Under the pieces are notes generated by a model. It saw only the letters and a list, made by a program, of their open reading frames with translations, was not told the origin of the DNA and searched no databases. Below, piece by piece: positions 1-17,514 of a stretch of DNA of 64,000 nt (its first letter is position 1; each line of letters starts with the position of its first letter). The DNA comes from Limanda limanda (Eukaryota; Chordata; Actinopteri; Pleuronectiformes; Pleuronectidae): NCBI RefSeq assembly GCF_963576545.1, contig NC_083651.1, forward strand, positions 7,113,886 to 7,177,885, given 5' to 3'. A program made the position numbers and the translations under genes.

Positions 1-1249
1 AAAATATCACATGCATTAGAGATCATTTATTTTATGATTTGGAACAAATTCAAAACATTCAAACTCACTCCAAAATACAAAACACATCCACATGTAGTAA
101 ATACATTATAGTAAAGTCCTCACAAATAAAACGAAAAGACAAACAAAAACAAAATGTTCTTCCTCACAACACCAGAGAGGAAGATTGCTTTTTTTGAGGG
201 AGAAAAAAACAAAAAAGGTCTACACCGCATAACATGGCAAAACAGCCATAATCACTCACCAAGGCTGTAAAACCTCATCTAGCTGCGGCCTCGTCTTTCA
301 TATTTACTGCCCTGTCTCCGTGGATTCCAGTCGGCTTCACCAGAGAAGGAATCCAGCAACCACCTCAATGCAGCACACATTGTTTGGGGTCTCAGTCGAC
401 AACACGCTGATCTTAGTGTCCGCAGGGCCCCTCTGTACGGAGAGAGCTTCTCAGAGTCACGGCCTCTCACATGTAGGAAGTGATTAAGACTCTGAGTTAT
501 TCTGTGTTTATACAGTTTATCACAGGGATGCTTGTCACTCGAATCCTTTCCTGCGTTTGCACCAACAACAACAATAAACGTCAAACTAACTTTATGCATA
601 TCACACCTTTCAAAACACAAGGTTCTATGGATCTGGAAAAGGAAAAATCATATCGCATCACTACAAGTTGATGACTCATGTCTCATCTTTTAAACCAGTG
701 CAGACACAAGCCCAATTTAAACCAGTGAACCAAGGCACTGAAGGGTCCAGTGCTTCTGTGTCGTATAGTATCAGTCACATGAAAGGCTCAGAAAGCAGCA
801 GGTGAGTTATATATATATCCATTTATTTATATATATCCCTAATCCTTCTCCTCAGACTTTCCTCCCCGTGTCCATAAAGAACATCTAATTCAACATCTGT
901 GAGAGCTATGTTCAAAGAGACACACACCAACTACATAGATGGTCTTGCGGAGACACATTAAAAATGTAATAGCCCCTCGGGAGAAGAAAAGCAGTGCCCC
1001 AATACACACAGGAAGAATAAAAAAAAGTCCTTTCCTGGCTTCCATGCACATGAGAATAAATATACACGATATATACATGCATGATGTGACCCTGCATGCC
1101 AGGACCTACATACAACATGGATACACACATACACACACACACACACACAGGACCCTCAAGTGGCTGCACTTTGAAAATAAGTCAGGAGCATGTACACGCA
1201 TAAAAATGTCAACAAGGAAAGTTTAACGCTCAAACAGGAGAAGGAACAG

Positions 1250-1313
<64 letters not shown>
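1250..1313. repeat. (CA)n microsatellite
   Basis: Uninterrupted AC dinucleotide repeat of roughly 30 units. A shorter CA run lies about 100 bp upstream (1129-1148). Confidence 0.95.
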
Positions 1314-1315
<2 letters not shown>

Positions 1316-1773
1316 AAAGGCTAATCCAATGAAATACTGGAGGAAGTGAACACAAAAGACAATAGCATGATCCCCAGTTCACTGACAGACATCTTTGATC
1401 AGAACTATTCTGTTACTGCAGTCAATCAAAAAACATTATTTTCTTTTGCTTATCTATTGGGGTAGATGATAAATTCATCAATCATAACATCAGTTCCACC
1501 ATTTGTATTTTTAAAAAATGTGTTACGTTGCAAAGGTTTTTAATCAAATAAAGACACATTCCACAAATATATGACACGAGTACTTCAGCATATGTTCTTC
1601 ATGTATTCTGAAGTAAAATACTTTGAGTTTAGTGCAGTAAAAAAGTTGGGAAGACAAAGAGAACCAAAAAAAGAGAGAAGGTAGAAAAGGATTTTTGACT
1701 GTTGCCCTTTTTATCTCTATAGGTTTCCTCCTGACCTCTTCCAGGGATCGACCTGAGCATCATTCCTCCTCTT

Positions 1774-1896
1774 CCTCTCCTCTCCTCTCCTCTCCTCTCC
1801 TCTCCTCTCCTCTCCTCTCCTCTCCTCTCCTCTCCTCTCATCTCCTCTCCTCTCCTCTCCTCTCCTCTCCTCTCCTCTCCTCTCCTCTCCTCTCCT
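1774..1896. repeat. (CTCCT)n pentanucleotide tract
   Basis: About 24 tandem copies of a polypyrimidine 5-mer (TCTCC/CTCCT) with one interruption (TCTCA) near 1838. The minus-strand reading gives a GEERR repeat peptide that has no coding meaning. Confidence 0.95.
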
Positions 1897-3136
1897 CCGG
1901 CCTAATTCAAAGCATCTTGTGGGGCGACTGCATCGGAGAGAGAAGGATGTGGCTGAGGCAAATAAAAGAATCCTAACAACAGGATCAAAGCCGTCCTGCA
2001 AATCTGTTCCTTCTGGACATGGACGCGGCTCTTGCATGAGACAAAGGAAGTCAAAGACAAAGACAGACAGGGCGATGCGCGGAAAGGGAAGGAAGGGATC
2101 AAAGGGAAGAAGAAGAAGGGAACGAGGAGGGGAAGAAAGGCTGAGTCGTGAACTCGGTATCTCGTGGAGCGGGTCGTCGTCAGCGCCGCCGACGCCGTGT
2201 GATTGATGCCCGGCTCTGATACTCTCACTCTTTTGAATGTGGATCACACCCACCCGCTTCTCTGTGCTTTCCATCACACAGCTGCGTCAGGACTTCTCCA
2301 TAACTCTGAGCGGCTCCGCTGCCTTTTATATCCTCAACTTAATACTTCACATGTCAGTTTACTGGTCTTCTGTTTGATGGAGAGATGGAAACAAGAGAAA
2401 ACAAAGGAAACCCGCTGGCCCCCAAAAAACACTCAGAATATGCTGCGATGCCAAATCTCGAGCTTTTAATGTCAGAGCAGCGAGTTTTATTTTCATGTTT
2501 GTATCACGGATTCTGCACGTGATGGATGAGCTGTCTCACAATTACACATAGTCATGATTTCCTCAGTTTTTTTGTTAATTAGCACTTAGATTGAATTTGT
2601 ATTCTGGAAATGTCTTTTTTGCTTTTCGGACACATTCTTGTGTTTGTGCATGTTCGTATATACAAGCAAGAAGCTCCAGCACTTCTCTGTTTAACCCTCT
2701 GGAGGCTTGGAGCACGACTTTCTTTGTGTAGATTATTTGTCGTACCCGCTGCTTCCCATTTGTCATGTTGTGTGTAAGTATGTTTTGAGATTATGGGCTT
2801 TTGCTTGGTACTCGAAAATGTGTTTAATTGAATTTTGTGCCCTTCATGTGATGCATGTATCTTTCATATATCTCCTCATTCTCTATGCCGAACTGTCCTT
2901 GAGGATTAGTAATTTGCCTAAATTGTTCTCGACGGTTGTGCGTGATGTGTGACAGAGAAAGTGCTGCACACAGATGCATGGTGAGAATGTGTGTGTACAA
3001 TGCTCCACTGTTTGTATTTACATGGAGCTTTTCTAGTTTTGATGACCACACAAAGCTCATTACACTACAGTTTTACCATTTACACATGTGCTCACAAAGC
3101 TCATCTACATGCAGGACTTTCTCTACACACTGCCAG

Positions 3137-3302
3137 CACGGCAGCTGTGGCTGAGGGGTAGAGCGGTCGTCCTCCAACCAGGCCGCATGCCGAAGTGTCC
3201 TTGGGCAACATGCTGAACTCTGAGTTGCACCTCGTAGAAAAAGTGCTGCTAATAGATGGCAAACTGGACTGTAAAGCGCTTTGAGGTAATTTTTCTAAGG
3301 CA
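3137..3302 (+). mobile_element. tRNA-derived SINE, family B, copy 1
   Basis: It begins with a tRNA-like head carrying an A-box-like motif (TGGCTGAGGGGTAGAGCGG). Next comes the SINE body with 'GTGTCCTTGGGCAA', and it ends with 'GTAAAGCGCTTTGAG'. Related copies or pieces in this window lie at about 24655-24770, 30815-30907 and 61469-61560. The 30.8-kb copy keeps the B-box-like GGTTCGATCCC, which supports a tRNA-derived SINE rather than a true tRNA gene. Confidence 0.75.
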
Positions 3303-3424
3303 CCTGTTGTGTTCTAGTTTGTCAAAGTGCACACATCTGGCTCTGAAGTAGGATTAAGTATTTGGGAAGGGAGGAAGTTGATCATCACCCTCTTTTTTTA
3401 AACGTTATCCACCTCATCTCAGGA

Positions 3425-3735
3425 GAGGCGATAGACTAGTGGCAGAAACTTGGACTCTGGGCAGAAAAGGTCTCTGGTTCGACTCCACGGAGAAACAACA
3501 AAAAGACGAACCTGGATTGATCTGTCCAAAAATCCAAGAGGATTCTCCCTACCCTGTCTAGTGCCTCTGAGCAAGGCACCTTACTCCCCCAACATCTGCT
3601 CCCCGGGCGCCGTACATGGCTGCTCTGTGTGTCCTGCACCAGATGGGTTAAAAGCAGAGGTTACATTTCCCCTTGCATGAGTGTGCTTGTGCAGTAGGTG
3701 GGATTATAAAATGTATCTTAATCGTATCTTAATCT
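3425..3735 (+). mobile_element. tRNA-derived SINE, family A, full-length copy
   Basis: The head reads GACTAGTGGCAG with a B-box-like GGTTCGACTCC about 50 bp on. The conserved body contains 'GCACCTTACTCCCCCAACAT', and the tail is a short tandem repeat of TATCTTAATCG. Two further copies flank the twist gene's 3' side (35518-35595 and 35770-36055). Percomorph genomes carry many such tRNA-head SINEs. The family name cannot be fixed without a repeat library. Confidence 0.8.
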
Positions 3736-3739
3736 ATTA

Positions 3740-6700
3740 CTTTACACTTTTCTTAGCTGCTCAGAAAGTCTTTGGTCTTGATGTAAAGTCAAATCAAAGA
3801 TACTGAAAACAAGTGAGATGTTTGACTGTGTGTGGAGAGTCAGCAGCTCATCATGGGCGGTTCCTGCTCTGAATCAGTTTGAATTGGTCGCACTCATCAT
3901 CTCACGGCACAAAGATCAGACGTTGAACACTCCAGCGCTGCCGTTATTTTCCTGAGCTCCTCGCCGTTTCATATCTCTCCGACTGGAACAGAGGTTTCAA
4001 CATCGACGAGCCAAATCTGCACTTTGCACGAACTGCATATTTTGTTCATGAGGCATCGATCGACACGGTGCCGCTGTCATTTAACACTCTATTAACCATG
4101 TATGCTACAGCTCTGGAATCTGACATGAAAGAAAAAAGACAACCATGGACAGGCAGAGGGCAAAATAAAATTTTAAAAAGCCAGCCTCCCTGCTCACACT
4201 GGGAACTGTCGCCTTCACTGTTCGCTCTCTCTTTAAAAAAATAAAAAAACATGAAAGAAAATCAGGATTTTGCTTGAAAAACCACAACATGACGCGTATC
4301 CCCACCCCACCCCCTGCTTCCCCGGCACTGCAGCTCCCGAGAGGAAAGGAAAAAATGTGGATTCTCAGAAGTATTACCCCCAAAAAAATATACACACTAT
4401 GAACCAGAGTGAGAAATACATATTCCAGATCTCTCTTAAAAACCCTCGTGTTTGGGTCCAGGCCCTTTTTTTGTTTGACCCCGCCGAGCTGCCAGGGGGT
4501 CCGGAGGGATTGGCAGGTTTACAGTTATGAAGGGGGGGGGGGGTAGGGGGTAGGGGGGGTAAGCAGGGCTGTTGGGAGAGCGAGGGTGTTTGCTGTGTAA
4601 AGAGAACCACCTCCTGAAAGTCTCTCTGAAACAAAGGGAAGGCGCTTTGTGACAGTTGGGTGGAAGCTTCCCAGTCACTGCAGAGCCCTTTGTAATCACC
4701 ACAAAGGAACATACCAGCAGACTAAGTCCATAACTCATCCGCACAAACAAACTCTGATGTTGGTAAATGAGGCCGAACTCCAGCCCCTGAAGGGTGAGAC
4801 TCGGCTTCTCTGCGGTGGAGCTTGATGAAGGCAAACAACGCAGCTGTGTGCCGGCGAGAGGAACCGGGCCGAGAGACGGAGAAGTGACACGACGAGTCGA
4901 TGCACCGGAGATCGGGAAGTTATACTGGTGATATCCCATCTGAGCCGCTGGGTATTTGTGTGATCACTCCAGGGTGATGACGAAACCCCCGGGCTGACTC
5001 CTTCGATAGAAAGCTGCTGGATGTTATTTTAGATCACTCGACTGATCGTAATCTGTGAACAATTATGACGCACGATCTCTATTTAAAAATCTGTCTGTTC
5101 TCGGGGAATAAAACTTGTTTCTACATAAATTAGTATGAAATTTTAGCACCATTGCTACAGACACAGAAAGAGCCTCTTTCCTGTAATTGTGTCATTAATC
5201 GTTCGCTGCTCTCACGCTGACACCAGAGTCTGGGTGGCCGACCCCAGGCCGCACTGTGAGTCTGTGCCCTGTTGCTGTGAAGACGCCTGCGTGGTGAGAC
5301 CCTCTAAACTTATCAGTGGAGGGTTTGACACGGCTGCCAGAGACCTCACAGACCGAACTCTGAAGACGTGAGAAACACGGCGGCCTGAGGAAAAAAAAAA
5401 ACCTCGGCCAAGGCCATCCATGACAGCTGGCATGCCACACGGCCTAAAACAATACACAAGCTGTCCCTCCTGACAGCCATCAGTACACACCCGTACAGTC
5501 ACGGCAGGGGAAGCACACACACACGCTCGCCCCGACATCTCCAGACAGCGAAAAATAAACGGACAGATGGAAAAAGAAGATACATAACGAATACCAGTGG
5601 TCGGGGGAGAAAGGAAAGCTGAGCTCCTTCTCCATCACACACAGCGGCCATGTCTCCTCTGTACTGGTGTCACTGGGTGAGATCCCAGCTCGCTCTCTCT
5701 CGTGTGCACACTCCACGGGTGTCACTGGAGAGCGAGCGGCGGGGCCATGAAAGCACTCGCCGCCGGTCATTAAAATACCTTTGAGAATATGGGATGCTTA
5801 TCAAATAATATGAACCACATTGCTCCACTTTTCCCCCCTCCTGTGTAAATGGGGGGTGGATGTGGGGCTGGGGCAGATATCTCTACCTTTTCAAGTGCTC
5901 TTTGAAGTCTGGGGCCTTGAAACCAACGCCTGGGAAAGTGGAAAAAGTTTTTTACATAAGTACACTAGAGCGCTGGCTTCTGTAAAGGTCGTGACCTTAA
6001 CTGTGTCTTACAGTTTTTCCTGTCTGAAAAAAAAAAGCTAAGCCGGCAGAGTAGCTGGTGTGGGGAGAACTGAGCTAATGGAGGTAATGGATCTGTTCCT
6101 GTGTGAAAACAGCTGTGAACACCATTTGCAGCTAAAACCAAACTCCTGACTGAATCTTCTTTCTTTTTCAGTTTGCCTGTTTTTTGTTTTAGTACAATAT
6201 GGCCAACATTTGGAAATCCCTGACCTTGAGGATCATCATCAGCTGCCCTGTTAAAATACCAAATCACGGCCTCCTCGTGAAACAAAGGGATGGACTCTCA
6301 GAAGAAGAGGATTTTTCCATCGCAGCCTTTTTTCCATGCATCAAATGTCCAGCTGATTTAACGAGAGGAGAACACCGGAGCCGAGCGTCAGCGGAGACAG
6401 AGGAAGCTGCCAAAGTCACTTTGTCAAATTGTTGCCATGGTGCTGCTGAGGAGAATAATGATAATTTGGGTATTTTCCTTTGGTGACTTCAATTTAAAAA
6501 TCCTTCAAAATCATGCATAGAGAGTAATATCATATATAACATCTAGTATGGCACGCAGGATGTGGAAGACTGCAATCAAACCGCTGAGTCAGGTACTGAC
6601 CTAATCCTTTTAAAACCACAGAATTCAACAGTTATTCTATCTTTAAATCCCAAAATGCCTGTTTTGCTATGATTGCTTCTTGACTCCAGCTCCTCCTGTG

Positions 6701-6760
6701 CAATAATCCCCTAGTTTCATTTCAAAATGTGGAAACTTTCCTTACATTGAGGAATCTGCT
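3740..6760. other. Gene-free interval
   Basis: No exon with conserved motifs and splice sites is seen. A G-rich tract at 4532-4560 and a short poly-A at 5391-5400 are the only striking features. A minus-strand open frame of 167 codons at 4436-4939 is proline/serine-rich low-complexity and resembles no known family. Confidence 0.5.
4532..4560 (+). repeat. G-run cluster, potential G-quadruplex
   Basis: Three long guanine runs separated by TA (runs of about 13, 5 and 7 G). Four or more G-tracts with short loops are the standard requirement for an intramolecular quadruplex, and they are available here. Confidence 0.6.
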
Positions 6761-6764
6761 TCAG

Positions 6765-6982
6765 AATCTGCAGCTATTGCGAGTTCCCGCGAGCAGCAGT
6801 AACTAGGATGAAGATATCAGAGGATATTTAGTCTAAAGACATAATGTAGCTGGAATGCTGTTTATCCCTGAAACTCCTAAAAGGGGTTTGTGGAATCAAA
6901 CACTTCATCCACCACCTCTATCGGCAAAGTGGTGAGTAGATAATGAGGGAATTGTCATTTTTGGGTGAACTATCCCTTTAAG
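6765..6982 (-). mobile_element. Dispersed repeat ('GGGATAGTTCACC' family), reverse copy
   Basis: Read on the minus strand it starts CTTAAAGGGATAGTTCACCC, continues with 'CATTATCTACTCACCACT' and 'GAAGTGTTTGATTCCACAAA', and trails off upstream. The same modules in the same order occur on the plus strand at 22196-22560. Two diverged copies in opposite orientations show an interspersed element. The 'AAAGGGATAGTTCACCCAAAAATGA' motif family is widespread in teleosts. Confidence 0.7.
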
Positions 6983-6984
6983 AA

Positions 6985-9900
6985 CTGGTTGAAATGGAGA
7001 TCAGAGTTATTTAGTTGGTTGGTTGGTTCAGGTGAAGCACTGATGAGCTCCATGCTTCATTATCATTGGCTCAGTCATCAGCTAATTAACAACTTTGCTG
7101 ACTAACAATGTCCTGACATGTTCACACAGTGTATACCTGACACCTGCTTGAAGTTCTGGATCACGTCTGTGAGTGGAATCCTCAGGGATTTTCAAAATTT
7201 GTACTATTTTATCACCATTTGCAATAAATACTAAATACTTTCATCTCACCCATAAACACACTGTCATAGAACTGTGCAGGTCACTGGAGGAAACAGTGGA
7301 TTCTGTCAATAACACTGTGAAATTAAGAAGTACGTCCTGTTACACAATATATTCCAAAAGGTGGTTTTCCAATAAGATTGTCCCCCCCCCCCTTGACATT
7401 TCTGCTGTGCACATCACTGACTCTCTGTCTGTTGTTTGACTCAGGCTCCACTCTGCATGGATAAGTCCGAGCACTTTAATCAGGTATAGAGTAAACAGGT
7501 CCGGGGCGCAGCAGCAGTCTTTGACATTTCCCTCCTGACGCTCTCAGTCGACCCGCCCTTGGAATTCCTCCGGCATAGCTCACACTCCTCTGCTCCGGGG
7601 CCAAGCCGGATTCCCCCCCCCAGGGGCCCGTCTTCAGGAGGAAATTATTTTTCATTGCCCCCAAAACGCTGCGATCCGTCGCCAGTTTGGCCTCGTGCGA
7701 GTCTGCAGGTTCCAGAGGCCGAGCTTCCTCCTGCCCATGAGGAGGCAGCTGGGGGGGGGGGGGGGGGTCAGGCCTTCAGGAGGAGTCGTCCTCCAGGCTG
7801 GGCTCTCCAGGACAGTAGCAGCCTCCAGCCTGTCCTCACTGTGTCCCTGCAGGATCTCCTGTCCAGCTCGGTGTGAGATGCGTTTCATTCCGAGCAGGAA
7901 ATACTCGTCTTTTATTGTCAAACAAAGGGCTCATGTTTTATTGTTACACATCGTGGTTGGAGACTCGGAAACTCACTCCAAAAATGTTTCACTTCAAATA
8001 ACGTGAAGTGACTGAAAATACATTTTTCCCGTTGCTGTGGCGACGGGTATGAGCCACATTTTAAAAGTTTGTTTTGGAACATTTTTAGCCGTAGAGCGAC
8101 TTCTAGTCTGTTTGATGTTACCCAATAACTGGGAGGTTCGGGTTCCCACTCTTTATTCACTGTGTGACTTTGGCCTGGAGAATGCACTGACTCATCAAAT
8201 TAGTTTGATGGCTCCAGTGTTTCATGTGACTCAGCAGGAAATCCACTCACACCATTGATTACAAAGCTCATGTGTTTATGTTCAAAAATGTGTTTGCTTC
8301 ATTTTCACCCAGAAACTCAGAATTGAATGTTTCCAAGAGGAGAGAGGAGAGCAGAGGGGCAGACGAGGGGCTGAGAGGAGAATCAACACACTGTCATAAG
8401 TTTGAATACAAGAATATTGAACAATATTTATCAAGAGCTTAGACTTAAAGAAAACCTGCCTGTGTAAAATACGACATTCATTCGAGAAAATCTTCAATCA
8501 CACCCAGGGAACATTTGGTCTTCGATACAGTTGCTCATTGAGGAATAGAAATATATAAAGAGCTTTAAAATTATACAGTTATAATTATAAATAGAATTAC
8601 ATATGAAAAAGAAGTGTGAAAAAATAAGAAGTATGTAAAATTCGAGTATTAATCGACAATGGGTTTAGCAAGAGACAGAAAAAGAACATGTAAGATATTA
8701 TCAAATAATAATAAACTAACCAGCTTGAGCCAAACTACCCTGTAGCTTTTACACTTATATATATATATTTATCTTCTCTAGGTGCTTTGAAGAGTCATTC
8801 TGTGAATCCTCTGTGAGCGAGAGATTGAAGGACTCACTGTAAGAAGAGTTCACTGAGGAGATGAGGCTTGTTGAGCTTCCTCCTCCATCTCCACCGGAGA
8901 AGAAGCCTTGAATCATCCTTGTGTCTTTCTCCCTTCACCGTTTGATTCCTTACTTCTGATTTCCAGCGTCCTCTTCTTTTTCCTCTTTCCTCCCTGCCCC
9001 CCCTTCTCCTCGGCCAACTGTGACAGGCAGAAATACAATGAATCATTGATTCTCGCGGATGCATTTTCCAGCTCCTGGGAATCTAATTTCCTGTTTCTGC
9101 TCCTGTCAACTGATTGGTGTTTATGTTAAACAATCTGTTTCTTATAACCTTTTTCATTTTACGCTCTTTATTCCCTCTCTCCTTCACATTCTCTGTCTCT
9201 TTTTCATGTTTGCTCGCCATTGTCTATAGGAAATGTTCCAAAATTAGGCCGATAAAAGGGTTTTAGTCCTTGGCAGCAGTTCCTAGCAACACCTACATGA
9301 GCCTTTCAATCTGAAAGCTTTGGGAAACGCCTGTGTGGACGATGGTGTGTCAGACGTCTTGTTTTCTGAAATGGAAAAAGCACATTACTCACGGAAGGAG
9401 ATCGTCTCACACTCCTCACAGTGGAGATTGCCACTAAAATCCCTATTGCCACATTTAAAAGCATTCCAACATTAATGGAGACAGGGGAAATCTGATTGTT
9501 GAAAAATTAATTTTAATGAGACATAAAACAGAACGGTCTTCATGTCATGATGTGCTGGTTCCTCCCTTCTATTCTTGTCAGTGTGAAATCAGAGCATCAT
9601 CCCACAAGCACCAAGAGGTTAGAGGTCAAACGTGATCGTTCTTTGGTTTCTGAGGAGGAAAACTGAATCATCTCCTTGGAATCAGTTGAAACCTGCAGGA
9701 GTTACATTTTCTTTATTATATTTTATTTGCTGAGCTCCTTGTCAGTCACGTCCTGTTTTATATTTGCTCAGACTTTCAGACCTCGGAGCTGTGCAGCACG
9801 AAGTACACGCTTCATTCTTCTGTAAGTCTTTACTTTACTTGAATAGATTTATTTTCAGGTTCTTTTCACTTTTACTCTACTACATGAATATCTGTAATTT

Positions 9901-12650
9901 CTACTCCACAACATCTAACAATGAATCGATAGGTCACATTGTTCTTTATACATTTTTTAAAGTAATCCAGCAACAAGAGGGTAACGGGTAACAATAGACC
10001 CCGCCTCCTGGAGCAGCAGCATCACTGGTGAAGAAAACTAGATGTCACTGAGTTCTACTCACTGAACCTTTAATGTGACAATGCAAAGTGTTTCAGTTGC
10101 ATCAAAATATAGTGTAGGTATAGAGTTAATGATGTAGTAAACTGTTACATGAGGGAACAGGCTACACTTGGCAAGTAGTATAACTCTTAATATTTTAACG
10201 AGATTCAAAAGAAAGTATTTTTAGTAAAGATTTCCCTTTGACTGGAGTACATGTTTGTCTACAGATTTGTACTTTTACTTATTAAACTTTTACTTTACTT
10301 GACTTCCATCACTGCTGCAGACCAACCTTGTTCAGCTGACCCTGGCTGTTCAGGGAAGTGAAGTGAAATACAAAACTGCTTTTAACTAAACTTTAGTCGG
10401 AATTTTGAACCAGAACATTTCCATACCTGACGAACAATGACAGTTAATGCTGTATTTCATCTTACTCTACACGAGGTGCTACAATATAAAGGGAACCGTT
10501 TAATCGGCAGCGTATTAAATGTCTGTACAGTAAGAAAATAATGCAAGCAGATGTTTAGCTTTGCAAACAGGAGGAAATCCACCAACCAGCACCTGAAACA
10601 CTCACAAAAGTGGCTTCGAGTTTCTATTAATGTTTAATGTTTCAGACTTTTTCTTGGCCCCTCCTAACAACACCGAGCAGTCCTGTCATCACTGAAAGGA
10701 ACAACGAGCAGGACTTCAAATGGATCTGAATATTTCCAGCTCGTACCTTCGATGCTGTGTTCTCTGACTGTGTGATTTTAAATCTCTCAGGCCTCAGTGC
10801 TAATCTGTGCTGTCTGCTGGTGTGATTTGGTGCAGGCTGCAGGGCGGGGGGGGGGGGGTGAGTTCTCTGCAACTGTCAACTGGCAAAATCAGCCTCAGAC
10901 ATTTAATTGTTTTCAGATGCCGAAGCTGTTGGTTTGAGCCGCGACGTGTGACTCTGCTCTGTTTGCAGGTTGGATTAATTCACTGCTGTTGATTATGAAA
11001 ATGCGTTTTGTGCCTCGCGGCCTCGAGCTCTGAATGAACGTGAGGCAGATCAGACTGAGGTGAAACGGTCACAGGGAGGAATTATCAAGAAGGTTTGTAC
11101 CTGAAAAACAAACATTGGATTTACCTCACTTGAGTGGCAGCGTTGTATAAGCTGTCAATCACACACAATTATGCTTAAAAAGTGATTGTGAAGCAAATGT
11201 CACTCATGTGTTGTCTGTGTTTGGAAAAACGAAACCATAAGTATAACACTGTTGTTTTCCCTTGAGCTGAGCCTCTGATTGGCTATTGATGATGACAAAT
11301 CAGCCTCTGGGGGCAGCAGTGAACATTTGGGGGCTTCTGTTGGAGACATGTGGATATTCTGGCCGATGCTAAACCAAGACTCTTCTGTTTCGCTGTGAAA
11401 GTTTCTCCAGACAAAATACAAAACACAAACAGCACATGAATATAAATAACTTAAAAACAGCCAATGTATTTCAGTCAACATGTTCCAGCTCTCTTGCTCC
11501 TCATAAAGATGATTACCTGTCTGATGAAGCTCCGACAGGCTGCAGGATGCAACACATAGAAGCAACAACAGGAAAAAACAGGAGGGTGCAGAGACAGATG
11601 CACAATGTAATGTTTAAATTCTGCCGCAGAGATCACATTGTTTCTGTTCGGTGCACATCGGCCATTGGAGGCAACGCTGATCACCAAAACCTCTCTTGAC
11701 ATCTCCAGGTCTCTTCTACGTGTCTGATGAAGTCACCCTGAGAGATTTGGTTTTCCTTCTCAGGAGGATCTCCTGCTGTGTTCTCACATCGGCTCCAGAG
11801 CTTTTTACTAACTGACATTTGAGTTCCCACATGCACGCAGCCCCTCCGGAGAATGTCAGGAGATTAACCAGAGTTCAGTGCATGTCTGGAAGCAGCTTCA
11901 GAGACACGGACTCGTAAACAGATGATTAGGTGATGATTTAGACAGAAAACCGACCTTCGGTGTTTTGGAAAAAGAACACTTTTCAATCTCCAGCTCTTGA
12001 AATGATTATACATTTATAAAGGAGCTGGGAGCCTCCTCAGCTGAGAGCAGCAGGATTCAGATACACAGCAGATTGATTGTCATGAAAATCAATCATGAGC
12101 ATCACGTCTTATTTTTCTGCTCTGACGGGAAACTCCATCACCACCTCTGCGTCCGCTCCAGCATTTGGTGGATGACTCAAGAATGCACTCCATCATTCTT
12201 CTGATTGTTCCCTATAGTCACTTTCTAGATTCACCTTTGAGATCACGCTTCCGCGGACGTCTAAAGTTACAAACCCCTGACCACTGAGTGAACACTTTTG
12301 TTCTCCGGAGCAGTGGCGACTCCTGTTCTTCTGTTCTGCAGCTTCGACTCGATCATGCCAGCGAAAATAATAGAGTCATTGCTCTTTCAGATGGGCCCGG
12401 TTTGAAAAAGCCCTCTGTGTGTTAAACAGCCTAACCTTTTACACAACCCACTTTCTTTCCTCTCTCCGTTTCCTTGGCCGGAGCCAGAGTTTCCCCCTGG
12501 TTGTGATGTGTTTGTCATATGCCAGTTAGTCTGTACATTAACAACAAGCCTCTGCCTCTGTCACACAATACGGTTTCATGGATTATGTGTCTTTTTAATG
12601 TGATATCACTGTTGTATTTTAATTTTCAGCAACAAATGTTTTATAGTTTG
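6985..12650. other. Gene-free interval
   Basis: No supported exon. Contains poly-C at 7381-7392, a 17-G run at 7751-7767, a 13-G run at 10846-10858, and a fragment near 10010-10076 ('CTAGATGTCACTGAGTTCTACTCACTGAACCTTTAA') matching the repeat at 52965-53142. The block 9230-9560 is even in composition and homeobox-site rich and looks like candidate conserved non-coding sequence. Confidence 0.5.
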
Positions 12651-12655
12651 TATGT

Positions 12656-16475
<3,820 letters not shown>

Positions 16476-16477
16476 AC

Positions 16478-16690
16478 ATAACCTCCACCAGGAAGGTTTT
16501 GTTTCCATCTGTGTTTTTTTGTTAGTTGTGTTTGTTTGTATGTTAAATTACCAGATGTATTCACCATGAAACTTGGTGGAAAGATGTGATATGAGTCAGA
16601 AAAATAAACAATTTGAATTTGGAGCTGATCCACATCAGGGGTCAGATCCAGGGTATTTTTTACTTTCTTTATCATTGTGAGATAGAATTG
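16478..16690 (+). mobile_element. Dispersed repeat ('ACCTCCACCAGGAAGG' family), copy 1
   Basis: Modules in order: 'ACCTCCACCAGGAAGGTTTTGTTT', a T-rich linker, 'GAAACTTGGTGGAAAGATG', 'GGAGCTGATCCACATCAGGGG' and 'TTTCTTTATCATTGTGAGATAG'. A second copy with the same module order lies at about 61941-62120. Teleost genomes carry this element in very high copy. Its class is not decided here. Confidence 0.65.
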
Positions 16691-16939
16691 TTTTTCAGCA
16701 GACGGACCACTTAATAAACTGAGTCAGTTTGTCAGGAAGAGAATATTCAAATAGGAATCCCATGTGATTTGATGCTCCCTTGGAAAAAATGTTTGTAAGT
16801 ATTTTTAAAATACAAAAATAGACTAGTTTATTTTGATACATGGCGTGGCTGCTATACTATCTCGTTTATTTTGATACACTTACAATTAGGGTATTGGGAA
16901 TTTTATGTTAAAATACATTTGGATGTATCTTTCCCCATC

Positions 16940-17150
16940 GCTGTTTGTGAGGACCTTAAGCATTGACCGGACAGAGTGAGGACATTTTGTCAGGTCCTCA
17001 CTTTTTTCAATCGGCTAAGGTTAAGACTTGGTTTTAGGATTAGGGTTAGAATTAGGTTTAGGTTAGGGTTAGGCATTTAGCTTTGATGGTTAAGTTTAGG
17101 GGGGCTAGGGAACACATTATGCCAATGTGTGTGTGTGTGTGTGAGCTACA
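16940..17150 (+). repeat. Dispersed repeat with degenerate TTAGGG-like stretch
   Basis: 'TGAGGACATTTTGTCAGGTCCTCAC' is followed by 'GGATTAGGGTTAGAATTAGGTTTAGGTTAGGG' and a (GT)n end. The telomere-like 6-mers are few and impure and are embedded in an interspersed repeat, so this is not a true interstitial telomere array. Confidence 0.55.
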
Positions 17151-17512
17151 TAACTTTACATCTAAGAGGCAGAAATCGAGACATTGTGAAAGTCTGAAGG
17201 AGAAAGAATGGGACATAAAGAAAAGAGAAATAAGGAGGTAGAGGCGGGGGGTTGGACTCTGTATTATTGCATCATGGCTTTGACTCTGAGCAGCACAGCT
17301 CAGTATGAAACGTGTGAGCTAACAGTCACATTAACCCCCCCCACAGTGTGTCACTGATTTAAAATCATAACTTTGGGACATGAAAGTGCAAGTGCGGATC
17401 ATAGACTGTAAATAAAGAGTGTGCATGTGACGTGCGTTTGATTTCCTCTTCCATCACACAGTGAGTCCCAGGTGGGGAAGAGCTTCTCAGCCTGTGTGTC
17501 AGGGAATTATGA

Positions 17513-17514
<2 letters not shown>

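Larger units (their letters stand above)
1..2650. other. Left-edge non-coding region
   Basis: AT-rich sequence without a recognisable exon on either strand. It contains CA repeats at about 1129-1148 and 1250-1313 and a CTCCT tract listed separately. On the minus strand a canonical poly(A) signal (AATAAA, seen as TTTATT near 29-34 on +) sits at the very edge. The first kilobase could therefore be the 3'UTR of a minus-strand gene whose coding part is elsewhere, but no coding exon was found to support this. Confidence 0.35.

Noticed and set aside
3137..3200. True tRNA gene
   Set aside because: A/B-box-like blocks belong to SINE heads. No cloverleaf can be completed, and several copies share a SINE body.
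4436..4939. 167-codon minus-strand ORF
   Set aside because: Low-complexity proline/serine tail over a poly-G tract, with no recognisable domain.
17030..17080. Interstitial telomere (TTAGGG)n
   Set aside because: Only a few imperfect hexamers inside a common dispersed repeat.
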